A stretch of DNA of 64,000 nt, taken from contig NZ_RBXD01000001.1 of the NCBI RefSeq assembly GCF_003634825.1, positions 580,501 through 644,500 on the forward strand, written 5' to 3'. Position 1 is the first letter of the stretch, and each line of letters begins with the position of its first letter. The DNA is from Flavobacterium sp. 123. Its GTDB lineage: Bacteria; Bacteroidota; Bacteroidia; Flavobacteriales; Flavobacteriaceae. Shown piece by piece: positions 35,398 through 43,523 of this stretch. The notes below the pieces were generated by a model. It saw nothing but the letters and a program-made list of their open reading frames with translations. It was not told the DNA's origin and did not search any database. The translations under genes were made by a program, and so were the position numbers.

Positions 35398-35979
35398 CTA
35401 CTGTCCAATAACAACTTTAGGAAAACGTATAATTTTATCTCCTAATTTGTATCCTTTTTCAAGAACATCAACAATTTTCCCTTTCATCTTATCTGATGGA
35501 GCTGGAATTTGAGTAATTGCTTCTGCAAAATCCGCATCAAAAGAATCTCCTGCCTTAACATCAACTTGTTCCAATCCTTTTGAAACTAAAGTATTTTTTA
35601 GTTTTTCGTGAATAAGTTCAACCCCTTTCAATAGTAACTCATCTTCTGATTTACTGATTTCAACTAAAGCTCTGTCAAAATCATCCAAAACAGGAAGCAT
35701 CGCTAACAAAACCTCTTGATTTGCTGTTTTAAACAATTCAATACGTTCTTTTGAAGTTCTTCTTTTGTAATTTTCAAATTCAGCAAATAATCGTAAAAAT
35801 TTGTCTTTTTCTCTTGCCAAATCTTGTGTTAATTGCTCCTCAACACTTAATTCCTCATCAATAATGATTTGTTCACCATTTGCATTTTTTTCCAATGTTG
35901 CATCATCTATTTCTTGATCGATTTCTGTATTTTCAGTAGTCATATTACCCTTATTTTTAAAAATATTCTTAAACTTCAT
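35398..35979 (-). CDS. grpE: Nucleotide exchange factor GrpE
   Basis: 193 residues. A long acidic coiled-coil N-terminus, 'DKFLRLFAEFENYKRRTSKER' (dimer helix signature), 'LLAMLPVLDDFDRAL' (four-helix bundle) and the C-terminal beta wing 'VDVLEKGYKLGDKIIRFPKVVIGQ'. GrpE releases ADP from DnaK and senses heat. The start at 35979 fits a promoter just upstream; an internal Met13 is possible. First gene of the grpE-dnaJ operon. Confidence 0.95.
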   Translation of the reverse strand: MKFKNIFKNKGNMTTENTEIDQEIDDATLEKNANGEQIIIDEELSVEEQLTQDLAREKDKFLRLFAEFENYKRRTSKERIELFKTANQEVLLAMLPVLDDFDRALVEISKSEDELLLKGVELIHEKLKNTLVSKGLEQVDVKAGDSFDADFAEAITQIPAPSDKMKGKIVDVLEKGYKLGDKIIRFPKVVIGQ

Positions 35980-36253
35980 TTTTTATTCTTTTTTTTGAAT
36001 TGCAAAAGTACTGCCAAATCTCATAAAATGTCAAATTGTCATCTTTTAGATACCTGTTTTTGAATCGAAATAATAAATCCTATTAAACTATTTAGAATTT
36101 ATGTCAAAAAAAATTTAATATAATTTTAAGACTATTTCGATTTAGTTTGGATAAGTTTGTGTTCTTCAAATCAAAAAAAATAATTTGAATTGATGTCCCT
36201 AATTGAAATTAAGGTTCGTATCTAAATAATTATTAATTCATCATTGCCTTATA
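35980..36253. other. A+T-rich intergenic stretch between grpE and hisS
   Basis: Besides the grpE promoter this stretch of about 275 bases shows no open frame, hairpin of note or repeat. Both flanking genes are on the minus strand. Confidence 0.5.
36003..36034 (-). promoter_or_regulatory. Promoter of grpE-dnaJ
   Basis: On the minus strand TTG (36034-36032), 21 bases, TACTTTTG (36010-36003), about 24 bases before the ATG. Around the TTG lies an imperfect dyad TGTCAAATTGTCA (36029-36041), which could be an operator, though that is speculative. Confidence 0.6.
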
Positions 36254-36254
36254 T

Positions 36255-36292
36255 TAAAAAAAGCTTCGTTTTGGAAAACGAAGCTTTTTTTA
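36255..36292 (-). terminator. Terminator after hisS
   Basis: Perfect stem AAAAAAGCTTCGTTTT with its complement around a GG loop, followed by a T run on both strands; it serves hisS, whose stop is at 36298. Confidence 0.9.
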
Positions 36293-36297
36293 TTTCT

Positions 36298-37668
36298 TTA
36301 AGCCAATCTCTTTTTCAATCCTTCAAAATCAAGTGAAACTTGCTCACCAGTACTTAAATTCTTTAATGAAAAAGTATTTGTATTCATCTCTTGATCGCCT
36401 ACAATAACGGCAAAAGGAATATTTCTCTTATCAGCATGTTGAAATTGTTTCGCTACTTTAGCATTATCTGGATAAAGTTCCACTTTCAAACCTGAATTTC
36501 TCAATTCTTTTATAGCTTTCATCGCATAAAAAGCTTCTTTCTCACCATAATTGATAAACAAGGCTTTGGATGTAGCTCTAACCGTGTCTGGAAATAAATT
36601 TAGTTCTTCAACAACCAAATAAATTCGGTCTAAACCAAAGGAAATTCCAACACCGCTCATATTTTTGAGTCCAAAAATTCCAGTCAAATCATCGTATCTA
36701 CCTCCACCACCAATAGAACCCATCGAAACTGATTTTGGCGGAGCCACTTCAAATATAGCCCCTGTATAATAATTAAGTCCTCTAGCTAAGGTTACATCTA
36801 AATCCAAAATTGCTGTTGACAACCCAAGTGCCGTAACATTATCACAAATGAAACGCAATTCTTCCACTCCTTTTATTCCTTCTTCAGACTCAGCAAGCAA
36901 AACAGAAAGTTGATTTATTTTCTCTGAAATGGTTCCGGTGAAATTGAATAACGGCTGCACTTTTGCAATCGCTTCCTCCGAAATTCCTTTCTCAATCATT
37001 TCTTTTTTAACACCGTCTTCTCCTATTTTATCTAGTTTATCAAGCGCTACGGTAAAATCTATTAATTTATCAGAAGCACCAATTACTTCGGCAATTCCAG
37101 ATAATATTTTTCGGTTATTGATTTTAATAGTTACACCTTCTAAACCCAAAGCGGTAAAAACAGTATCATATAACTGTACTAATTCTACTTCCTGCCACAA
37201 TGATTTAGAACCTACTACATCCGCATCACACTGAAAAAACTCTCTAAAACGTCCTTTTTGCGGGCGATCCGCACGCCAAACGGGTTGGATTTGGTATCGC
37301 TTGAACGGAAACTCAATATCATTTTGGTGTTGCACCACATAACGCGCAAACGGAACTGTTAAATCATAACGCAACGCTTTTTCTGAAATGCTTGACGTTA
37401 ATTTAGTACTGTCTTTGTTTTCCAAATGGGTTGCATTGGCTTTCGCCAAATAATCTCCAGAGTTTAATATTTTAAAAATCAAACGATCGCCTTCCTCTCC
37501 ATATTTCCCCATTAAGGTTTCAGAATTTTCAAAAGAAGGAGTTTCTATAGGTTGGAATCCAAATTTTTCGAAATTGCTTTTTATAATCTGAATAATATAT
37601 TGACGTTTTGCCACCTCAGCTGGTGAAAAATCTCTGGTTCCTTTTGGAATGCTCGGTTTTGATGCCAT
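36298..37668 (-). CDS. hisS: Histidyl-tRNA synthetase
   Basis: 456 residues, class II aminoacyl-tRNA synthetase. Motif 1 region near '[11 protein letters not shown]', motif 2 '[23 protein letters not shown]', histidine-binding '[15 protein letters not shown]' and motif 3 '[14 protein letters not shown]'; C-terminal anticodon-binding domain from about 365. Charges tRNA-His with ATP and histidine. Length and motifs are complete. Monocistronic by position, with its own terminator. Confidence 0.97.
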   Translation of the reverse strand: MASKPSIPKGTRDFSPAEVAKRQYIIQIIKSNFEKFGFQPIETPSFENSETLMGKYGEEGDRLIFKILNSGDYLAKANATHLENKDSTKLTSSISEKALRYDLTVPFARYVVQHQNDIEFPFKRYQIQPVWRADRPQKGRFREFFQCDADVVGSKSLWQEVELVQLYDTVFTALGLEGVTIKINNRKILSGIAEVIGASDKLIDFTVALDKLDKIGEDGVKKEMIEKGISEEAIAKVQPLFNFTGTISEKINQLSVLLAESEEGIKGVEELRFICDNVTALGLSTAILDLDVTLARGLNYYTGAIFEVAPPKSVSMGSIGGGGRYDDLTGIFGLKNMSGVGISFGLDRIYLVVEELNLFPDTVRATSKALFINYGEKEAFYAMKAIKELRNSGLKVELYPDNAKVAKQFQHADKRNIPFAVIVGDQEMNTNTFSLKNLSTGEQVSLDFEGLKKRLA

Positions 37669-37777
37669 TTTGTATACTTCTTGAATAAGACTGCAAATAT
37701 CTTATTTTTAAAATAAATAATACTCCTTCTAAAACAAACTTGTAACAAAAATTGTATTTTCGTGTCAAATAAGCACT

Positions 37778-39019
37778 ATGTTTAAATTATTCCGCGAAAA
37801 CGTCCGAATTGCTTTTGGTTCTATTAGAACACAATTGTTGCGCACCATACTTACTGTATTGATTATTGCTATTGGAATTACTGCTTTGGTAGGGATTCTT
37901 ACGGTAGTTGCAGCACTTGAGAACACTATTTCATCTGATTTTGCTTCGATGGGCGCTAACACATTCAATATCAACCAATACGAAAACGAAACCCGAAATC
38001 GTGGGCGTCAAGAACGCGAAATTATAAATCCAATTATTTCGTATCCAGAAGCGGTAGCTTTCAAAAACAAATTTAAATATCCATTTACAGAAACTTCTCT
38101 TTCATTTACTGCTACTTCTACAGCCGAAGTAAAATACCAATCTACAAAAACAGATCCTGAAATAACTGTTGTGGGAGTTGATGAACATTTTATAACGAAC
38201 TCTGGTTTAGAAACTAGTTTAGGTCGAAATTTTAATGGATTTGATATTGACAACAACACTTATGCTTGCGTAGTAGGTTCGGATTTTGAAAAAGGGCTAC
38301 TAAAAGACATGAACCCAATTGACAAAATAATTTCCATACGAGGTGCAAAGTTTAAAGTTATTGGAGTATTGAAAGAAAAAGGCTCAACCTTTGGCAACAG
38401 CCAAGATTTAAGAGTTTTAATTCCTATTCAAGTAGCGCGTTCTTTATTTACTGCGCCAAATATCAATTATACGATGAGTATTATGGTTGGCAAAAAAGAA
38501 TTGCTAGACCAAGCCATTGACAATGCTACCAGTACCATGCGAAGAGTACGCAAACTGAGTCCCGTGAAAGACAATAATTTTGGCGTAGTCCGTAGTGATG
38601 ATCTTATTAATAGAATTCTAGGTATTACTAAATATCTTGGGCTTGCGTCCTGGCTTATTGGCATCATCACCGTTCTAGGTTCTTCGATAGCTTTGATGAA
38701 TATCATGATTGTATCCGTAACGGAGCGTACCCGTGAAATTGGCGTTCGAAAAGCTTTAGGAGCTAAAAAAACAACTATTGCTTTTCAGTTTTTTATTGAA
38801 ACCCTATTAATAGGACAATTAGGCGGTTTAGTCGGAATTATTTTCGGTATCTTAATTGGTTTTGGTATTGCAACTGCCATGAGTTTTGTATTTGTAATTC
38901 CGTGGGGAGCAATTATGTCTGCTTTTATAACCAGTTTTGCTGTGGCAATAGTTTCTGGATTATATCCAGCCATCAAAGCTGCAAAACTTGATCCAATTGA
39001 AGCTTTACGCTATGAATAA
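37778..39019 (+). CDS. MacB-like ABC transporter permease (FtsX fold)
   Basis: 413 residues. One N-terminal transmembrane helix ('TILTVLIIAIGITALVGIL'), a large periplasmic MacB_PCD-like domain (about 50-270), then three C-terminal helices ('LIGIITVLGSSIALMNIMIV', 'GGLVGIIFGILIGFGIATAM', 'SAFITSFAVAIVSGLYPAIK') with the FtsX motif 'ERTREIGVRKALGA'. This is the tripartite-exporter/lipoprotein-type permease that works with a separate ATPase. No ATPase gene is next to it in this window. Substrate unknown. Confidence 0.9.
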   Translation: MFKLFRENVRIAFGSIRTQLLRTILTVLIIAIGITALVGILTVVAALENTISSDFASMGANTFNINQYENETRNRGRQEREIINPIISYPEAVAFKNKFKYPFTETSLSFTATSTAEVKYQSTKTDPEITVVGVDEHFITNSGLETSLGRNFNGFDIDNNTYACVVGSDFEKGLLKDMNPIDKIISIRGAKFKVIGVLKEKGSTFGNSQDLRVLIPIQVARSLFTAPNINYTMSIMVGKKELLDQAIDNATSTMRRVRKLSPVKDNNFGVVRSDDLINRILGITKYLGLASWLIGIITVLGSSIALMNIMIVSVTERTREIGVRKALGAKKTTIAFQFFIETLLIGQLGGLVGIIFGILIGFGIATAMSFVFVIPWGAIMSAFITSFAVAIVSGLYPAIKAAKLDPIEALRYE

Positions 39020-39043
39020 TATTAGATAATTATTTCTTTATAC

Positions 39044-39075
39044 AAAAAACGTCTTGATTTCTCAAGACGTTTTTT
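39044..39075. terminator. Bidirectional terminator between the permease gene and prmC
   Basis: Stem AAAAAACGTCTTGA (39044-39057) / TCAAGACGTTTTTT (39062-39075), four-base loop. It lies between two convergent genes and can serve both. Confidence 0.88.
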
Positions 39076-39085
39076 GTAGTGTATT

Positions 39086-39943
39086 TTATCTCAAATCTAC
39101 TTTTATCATTCTGTCATTACCGTAAATATCTTTTCGTAATTCGATGTTTTTGAAGTTCATTTTTTCGAGTAAATCTTTCATTTCAACACCCAAATATTGA
39201 TTGATTTCAAAATACAATTGTCCATTTGGTGAAAGATTTTTTTGAGCCAATGCCGCTATTTTTCTATAAAAAATTAACGCATCATTATCTTCTACAAAAA
39301 GTGCTAAATGCGGTTCATGTTCCAAAACATTTTTCTTGATTTCTTCTTTTTCTAGATTTCGAACATACGGAGGATTAGAAACAATAATATCAAATTGCTG
39401 TTCTAAATCTTCCGTTTCAAGAATGTTTTTTTCGATAAAAGTGACATTCACTTCATTAATTGCGGCATTTTTTTTGGCTGTAGCCAAAGCCTTTTCAGAA
39501 ACATCAATCGCAAAAACAGATGCATCAGAAAGATTTTTAGCTAATGAAATAGCGATACAGCCACTTCCAGTTCCAATGTCAAGTATTTTTGGCTTTTGAC
39601 TTTTGACTTTTGACTTTTGACTTTCTAAAATCCATTCGACTAATTCTTCTGTTTCTGGTCTTGGAATCAAAACATTTTCATTTAGCTCGAAATCCAATCC
39701 ATAAAAATTGGTTTTTCCTAATATGTATTGAATTGGAATTTCTTTTTTTAAAGACTCCAAAAGAGAATTCCAAACCATAATTTCATCCGCAGAAAAAATC
39801 AAATCAGGATGTAAAGCCAAATCGATTTGCTTCAATTGATTTTTTTCTTCTAAAATTAAATAGAAAAAACTCTCCGCCTCGCCAGCATCGTAAATTGGCG
39901 TCAGTTCTTGAAGGAATTCAGTTCTATATTCTTTTATTCTCAT
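39086..39943 (-). CDS. prmC: Release-factor glutamine methyltransferase PrmC (HemK)
   Basis: 285 residues from the ATG at 39943 ('MRIKEYRTEFLQEL'). N-terminal helical RF-binding domain, then a class I methyltransferase: motif I 'ILDIGTGSGCIAISLAK' and catalytic 'IIVSNPPYVRN'. PrmC methylates the GGQ glutamine of release factors 1 and 2. Between the domains the peptide 'ESQKSKVKSQKPK' is encoded by a heptanucleotide tandem repeat (39594-39624), an insertion typical enzymes lack. The longer frame (start 40015) overlaps the acetyltransferase gene and is not supported. Confidence 0.93.
   Translation of the reverse strand: MRIKEYRTEFLQELTPIYDAGEAESFFYLILEEKNQLKQIDLALHPDLIFSADEIMVWNSLLESLKKEIPIQYILGKTNFYGLDFELNENVLIPRPETEELVEWILESQKSKVKSQKPKILDIGTGSGCIAISLAKNLSDASVFAIDVSEKALATAKKNAAINEVNVTFIEKNILETEDLEQQFDIIVSNPPYVRNLEKEEIKKNVLEHEPHLALFVEDNDALIFYRKIAALAQKNLSPNGQLYFEINQYLGVEMKDLLEKMNFKNIELRKDIYGNDRMIKVDLR
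39594..39624 (-). repeat. TTTTGAC heptamer tandem repeat inside prmC
   Basis: Four perfect TTTTGAC units (39594-39621) plus TTT, read on the plus strand. The gene is on the minus strand, where they appear as GTCAAAA. Seven is not a multiple of three, so gain or loss of one unit would shift the prmC frame. The encoded linker is basic and polar. Confidence 0.9.
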
Positions 39944-39951
39944 TTTAAAAC

Positions 39952-40437
39952 TTATAATTCTTTTATCATCCAAACCGGACAACTGGTATGACCTGTACTT
40001 CCCATCGGAGAACAAATGTACTCGAAACCTGATTTTTTATATAATTTTTGGGCAGCATGCATAAAAGGCATCGTCTCTAAATAGCATTTTTCAAAACCAA
40101 AATCTTTGGCAGCTTGCAAACAAATTGCCATCATTTCACTTCCTATTCCTAAACCACGCGCTTCAGGCAGAAAATACATTTTTTGAAGTTCACAAATAGT
40201 CTCCGCTTCGTTTTCTAAAGGAGCAATTCCAGCACAGCCAATAATTCTAGCTTCTTTTTCGACTACATAATAAACAGACTTGGGTTTGTTATATTCTTCA
40301 AACATCAAATCTAAATAGGGATCTTCATAAGCAGTACCTACCTTTGGAATGTTCAATTCGTCAAAAACAGAGCGTATTAATTGAGCAACAGACTGATTGT
40401 CTTTTTTTTCTATTTTTCTGATAGTAAACTTTTCCAT
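39952..40437 (-). CDS. GNAT acetyltransferase
   Basis: 161 residues from the ATG at 40437 ('MEKFTIRKI'). GNAT core: 'QKMYFLPEARGLGIGSEMMAICLQAAKDFG' is motif A with the R/Q-x-x-G-x-G/A loop ('RGLGIG'), and 'HAAQKLYKKSGFEYI' is motif B. The C-terminus 'GSTGHTSCPVWMIKEL' resembles a group of Bacteroidota acetyltransferases of unknown substrate. The 40476 start is disfavoured because a promoter (TATTTTTG 40471-40464) would place the transcript start near 40457. Eight bases upstream of prmC; likely co-transcribed. Confidence 0.88.
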   Translation of the reverse strand: MEKFTIRKIEKKDNQSVAQLIRSVFDELNIPKVGTAYEDPYLDLMFEEYNKPKSVYYVVEKEARIIGCAGIAPLENEAETICELQKMYFLPEARGLGIGSEMMAICLQAAKDFGFEKCYLETMPFMHAAQKLYKKSGFEYICSPMGSTGHTSCPVWMIKEL

Positions 40438-40463
40438 GATTCTTAAGACTACTATTTTTTTGA

Positions 40464-40495
40464 CAAAAATAGCCATTGTTTATTGTTATTTTCAA
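40464..40495 (-). promoter_or_regulatory. Promoter of the acetyltransferase-prmC pair
   Basis: Minus strand: TTG (40495-40493), 21 bases, TATTTTTG (40471-40464). It sets the acetyltransferase start at 40437. Confidence 0.6.
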
Positions 40496-40551
40496 AAGTT
40501 TTAAAACTAATCCCGAAGTTTCGGGGCTAAACCCAAAATTACTACTTTTGT

Positions 40552-41598
40552 ATGGTGAAAATACATGAAAAATACATACAACGTTGCATTGAATTAGCCA
40601 AAAATGGATTAGGAACCACCTACCCCAACCCGATGGTAGGTAGTGTAATTGTTCACAACGATGTGATTATTGGCGAAGGCTGGCATAAAAAAGCGGGAGA
40701 ACCTCATGCCGAGGTAAATGCCATAAATTCCGTAAAAGACAAATCGTTATTACAAAAAGCGACTATTTACGTGAGTTTAGAACCTTGTAGTCATTTTGGA
40801 AAAACACCTCCTTGTTGTGATTTAATTATAAAGAACAAAATTCCGAATGTAATTATTGGTTCCGTTGATCCTAATATAAAAGTGGCTGGAAACGGCATCA
40901 AAAAATTAATCGAAGCTGGCGCAAATGTAACTGTAGGTATTTTGGAAACAGAATGTTATGATTTAAACAAACGTTTCTTCACTTTTCACCAAAAGAAAAG
41001 ACCTTATATTATTCTGAAATGGGCGGAAACTAAAGATGGATTTATTGCTCCGATAGAAAAATTAGAGCAAAAACCAGTTTGGATTACCAATCCTTATTCC
41101 AGACAATTAGTTCATAAATGGAGAACCGAAGAACAATCAATTCTGGTGGGAACTCAAACTGTTATTGATGATAATCCAAAACTAAACGCTCGTGATTGGT
41201 ATGGAAACAATCCTATTCGCCTTGTTATAGACCAGAATAATCGCATCACAAAGAACAGTCATATATTTGACAATCAGACAAAAACCATCATTTTTTCAAA
41301 AATCAAAACCGAAATTGCAGAAGAAAACACTATCTTTGAGGTAATTGATTTTGAACAAAATATAGCCCAACAAATAATCGTTATACTTTATAAATATCAG
41401 ATTCAATCTGTGATTATTGAAGGCGGCAAACAGACGTTGCAAACTTTTATCGACGCAAATCTATGGGATGAAGCTCGAATATTTGTTGGCAACTCCCGTT
41501 TTAATACAGGAACTAAAGCCCCAAAATTGGTCCTAAAAGATTTTGAAAGACACATTATTGAAACTGATGAATTACTAATAAGCAAAAACCATGATTAA
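40552..41598 (+). CDS. ribD: Riboflavin biosynthesis bifunctional deaminase/reductase RibD
   Basis: 348 residues. Deaminase domain with zinc site 'PHAEVNAI' (His52, Glu54) and 'EPCSHFGKTPPC' (Cys79, Cys88); reductase domain from about 150 with 'KWAETKDGFIAP', 'TQTVIDDNPKLNAR' and 'IIEGGKQTLQTFI'. It deaminates the pyrimidinone product of GTP cyclohydrolase II and then reduces its ribose. A TACTTTTG box sits immediately before the ATG. The last eight bases overlap the next gene. Other riboflavin genes are not in view. Confidence 0.95.
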   Translation: MVKIHEKYIQRCIELAKNGLGTTYPNPMVGSVIVHNDVIIGEGWHKKAGEPHAEVNAINSVKDKSLLQKATIYVSLEPCSHFGKTPPCCDLIIKNKIPNVIIGSVDPNIKVAGNGIKKLIEAGANVTVGILETECYDLNKRFFTFHQKKRPYIILKWAETKDGFIAPIEKLEQKPVWITNPYSRQLVHKWRTEEQSILVGTQTVIDDNPKLNARDWYGNNPIRLVIDQNNRITKNSHIFDNQTKTIIFSKIKTEIAEENTIFEVIDFEQNIAQQIIVILYKYQIQSVIIEGGKQTLQTFIDANLWDEARIFVGNSRFNTGTKAPKLVLKDFERHIIETDELLISKNHD

Positions 41599-42193
41599 TG
41601 CTATCATATTTGATTTTGGAGATATTTTTATAAACCTAGACAAACAAGCTACTATTGATGGATTGCAAAAGTTAGGTTTATCTAAATGGAATGCCGATTT
41701 AGACCAACTCAACCAACAGTTTGAAATGGGACTGATATCTCAAGAAGAATTTCTTTTAGGTTTTCAAAAAGAAATCCCGAATGCTTCTATTGAAGAAATT
41801 TTGACAGCTTGGAATGCTATTCTATTAGATTTCCCCTTGTATAGACTTGAATTTCTTCAAATGTTATCCAAAAAATACCGGTTGTTTCTTTTGAGCAATA
41901 CGGATTCTATTCATATTGAAACATTTGAACAAAGAACAGGTGCTTCTTTTTATAGTGATTTTTACCAATGTTTCGAAAAGGTATATTTTTCATTTGAAAT
42001 TGGTATGCGAAAACCAAATCCTGAAATCTATAATTATGTTTTAAACAAACACGATCTTTCGGCCAAAAGAACTTTGTTTATTGACGATAAAAAAGAAAAT
42101 ACTGATGCTGCTCAAAGCATAGGCATTCAGGTTTGGAACCTACAAGTTGGTCAGGAAGATGTAGTTCATTTATTTGACAAAAAAATAATTTAA
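41591..42193 (+). CDS. HAD-IA hydrolase (YihX-like)
   Basis: 200 residues. Motif I 'IIFDFGDIFINLDK', motif II 'LFLLSNTDSIH', the lysine in 'MRKPNPEIYNYVL' and motif IV 'TLFIDDKKENTDAAQSIG'. The 'DFG' at motif I is normal for the YihX/glucose-1-phosphatase group. Substrate unknown. Overlaps ribD by eight bases, so it is translated with it; a phosphatase for the pathway's 5-amino-6-ribitylamino-uracil phosphate is a reasonable guess (HAD enzymes do this elsewhere), not shown. Confidence 0.88.
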   Translation: MINAIIFDFGDIFINLDKQATIDGLQKLGLSKWNADLDQLNQQFEMGLISQEEFLLGFQKEIPNASIEEILTAWNAILLDFPLYRLEFLQMLSKKYRLFLLSNTDSIHIETFEQRTGASFYSDFYQCFEKVYFSFEIGMRKPNPEIYNYVLNKHDLSAKRTLFIDDKKENTDAAQSIGIQVWNLQVGQEDVVHLFDKKII

Positions 42194-42277
42194 AAAAATC
42201 AATAACAATAGTAATACCCGCTGGCAATCAAATTTTTAAATTAATAATGATTTTGAACTTGATATTGCCATTAAACA

Positions 42278-42901
42278 ATGAAAGACACCTATAATACTAT
42301 AGCATTTCCTTCCGAAGAAATTTTATACAAAGAAAAAAACAGTAAATTCTTTGGTTATGCTTTCCCTATCGAATCAGAAGCATCTGTAAAACCAATCATT
42401 GACGGCTTTAGAAAACAGCATCCACATGCCGTGCATTATTGTTATGCGTATCAAATAGGAACAGACTCCGTTGCTTACAGAGCAAATGATGATGGCGAAC
42501 CAAGCAATACGGCAGGCATGCCTATATATGGACAAATACAATCCTTTGGTCTTACCAATGTACTTGTTGTTGTGGTTCGGATTTTTGGCGGTGTAAAATT
42601 AGGTGTTGGTGGATTAATTTCGGCATATCGAACTACTGCACAAATGGCGCTTGAAGAATGTGAAATTGTTGAAAAAACAATTAACATCCATTATATAATC
42701 TCTTTTGATTATAAAAACATGAATAAAGTCATGAGAGGAATCAAGGAAAACAAGCTAGAAATTGTGTCTCAAAAAATGGAAATAAATCCTGATTCAGGAC
42801 ATCCAATAGGAAAAATTGAGATAAAAACCCGAAAAAAAAATGCCAAAACTATATTTGACATTTTTGATTCGATGTTTGAAATTGATATAAAAAAGTGCTA
42901 A
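42278..42901 (+). CDS. YigZ / IMPACT family protein
   Basis: 207 residues. N-terminal UPF0029 (IMPACT) domain: 'KNSKFFGYAFPIESEAS', 'HYCYAYQIG', 'NDDGEPSNTAGMPIYGQI' and 'LVVVVRIFGGVKLGVGGLISAYRTTA', the family's diagnostic block; C-terminal DUF1949-like ferredoxin fold. Suggested roles are in translation regulation or as an oligosaccharide/peptide-binding protein; function not settled. Convergent with the thioesterase gene; a weak A+T hairpin (about 42903-42922) lies between. Confidence 0.92.
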   Translation: MKDTYNTIAFPSEEILYKEKNSKFFGYAFPIESEASVKPIIDGFRKQHPHAVHYCYAYQIGTDSVAYRANDDGEPSNTAGMPIYGQIQSFGLTNVLVVVVRIFGGVKLGVGGLISAYRTTAQMALEECEIVEKTINIHYIISFDYKNMNKVMRGIKENKLEIVSQKMEINPDSGHPIGKIEIKTRKKNAKTIFDIFDSMFEIDIKKC

Positions 42902-42931
42902 TAAAAATTAAAAAATAATTTTTATTCTCTT

Positions 42932-43336
42932 TTATTCCATATTCTTTAAAAGCGCTAAAATATAATCTGGAGGCGCTATTGGACGACCCGTTTTTAGGGA
43001 CACAAAAACCAAAATAAATTGGGCAGTTGTTAATAACTCTTTTGATTCATTATAAATAGCACAGTCAAATTCAATCTTCACAGATGACTGGCTTTTGAAA
43101 ACCGTATGAACCGTAAGCAACTCATCATAACGAGCTGATTTTTTATAATTAATATTCATTGAAACAATTGGCAAGGCAATACCGCTTTCTTCCATGCTTT
43201 TATATGAAATCCCTTTGTTTCTAAGCCATTCAACCCTACCTATTTCAAAATAAGGTATATAATTACCATGATAAACAACCCCCATTTGGTCTGTTTCAGA
43301 ATAGCGTACCCTAACTTGAATTTGATGATCCTTCAT
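42932..43336 (-). CDS. Acyl-CoA thioesterase, 4-hydroxybenzoyl-CoA thioesterase fold (YbgC-like)
   Basis: 134 residues, single hot-dog fold. Active-site segment 'VRYSETDQMGVVYHGNYIPYFEIGRVEWLR' carries the conserved Asp of 'ETDQMG' and the 'YH.NY' motif. Hydrolyses short-chain acyl-CoA or acyl carrier intermediates. Divergent from dnaA across the 187-base DnaA-box region. Confidence 0.92.
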   Translation of the reverse strand: MKDHQIQVRVRYSETDQMGVVYHGNYIPYFEIGRVEWLRNKGISYKSMEESGIALPIVSMNINYKKSARYDELLTVHTVFKSQSSVKIEFDCAIYNESKELLTTAQFILVFVSLKTGRPIAPPDYILALLKNME

Positions 43337-43395
43337 TATTTATTTATTAAAAAATTAAAATTTTAAAAAGCCCCTTACAACAATATTTTATAAAA

Positions 43396-43487
43396 TTATC
43401 CACTAAATTATTTTTTTTTATAGAAATTTGTTCACATATTTGTTATCCCAAAAAATTGCAAAAATTGAGCCCCGTTTTTGTGAATAA
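43396..43487. promoter_or_regulatory. Cluster of DnaA-box-like 9-mers upstream of dnaA (possible oriC or dnaA autoregulatory site)
   Basis: Against consensus TTWTNCACA: TTATCCACT (43396-43404), TTGTTCACA (43428-43436), TTATCCCAA (43443-43451) and, on the minus strand, TTATTCACA (43487-43479, full match). Nearby is an A/T-only tract (43407-43422) that could melt. All lie within 130 bases of the dnaA ATG. Confidence 0.55.
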
Positions 43488-43523
43488 TGAACTAATACAA
43501 AACAAAATAATTTAACCGAATAT

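Noticed and set aside
36929..37234. 101-residue frame antisense to hisS
   Set aside because: Shadow of the hisS frame; no independent evidence.
39594..39624. Heptamer repeat considered as a CRISPR fragment
   Set aside because: Units are directly adjacent with no spacers and are too short; it is a microsatellite. No other direct-repeat array with spacers was noticed.
40511..40530. Hairpin CCCGAA..TTCGGGG before ribD as a third copy of the stem-loop repeat
   Set aside because: It ends in CGGGGCTA like variant B but lacks both conserved cores; treated as an isolated hairpin.
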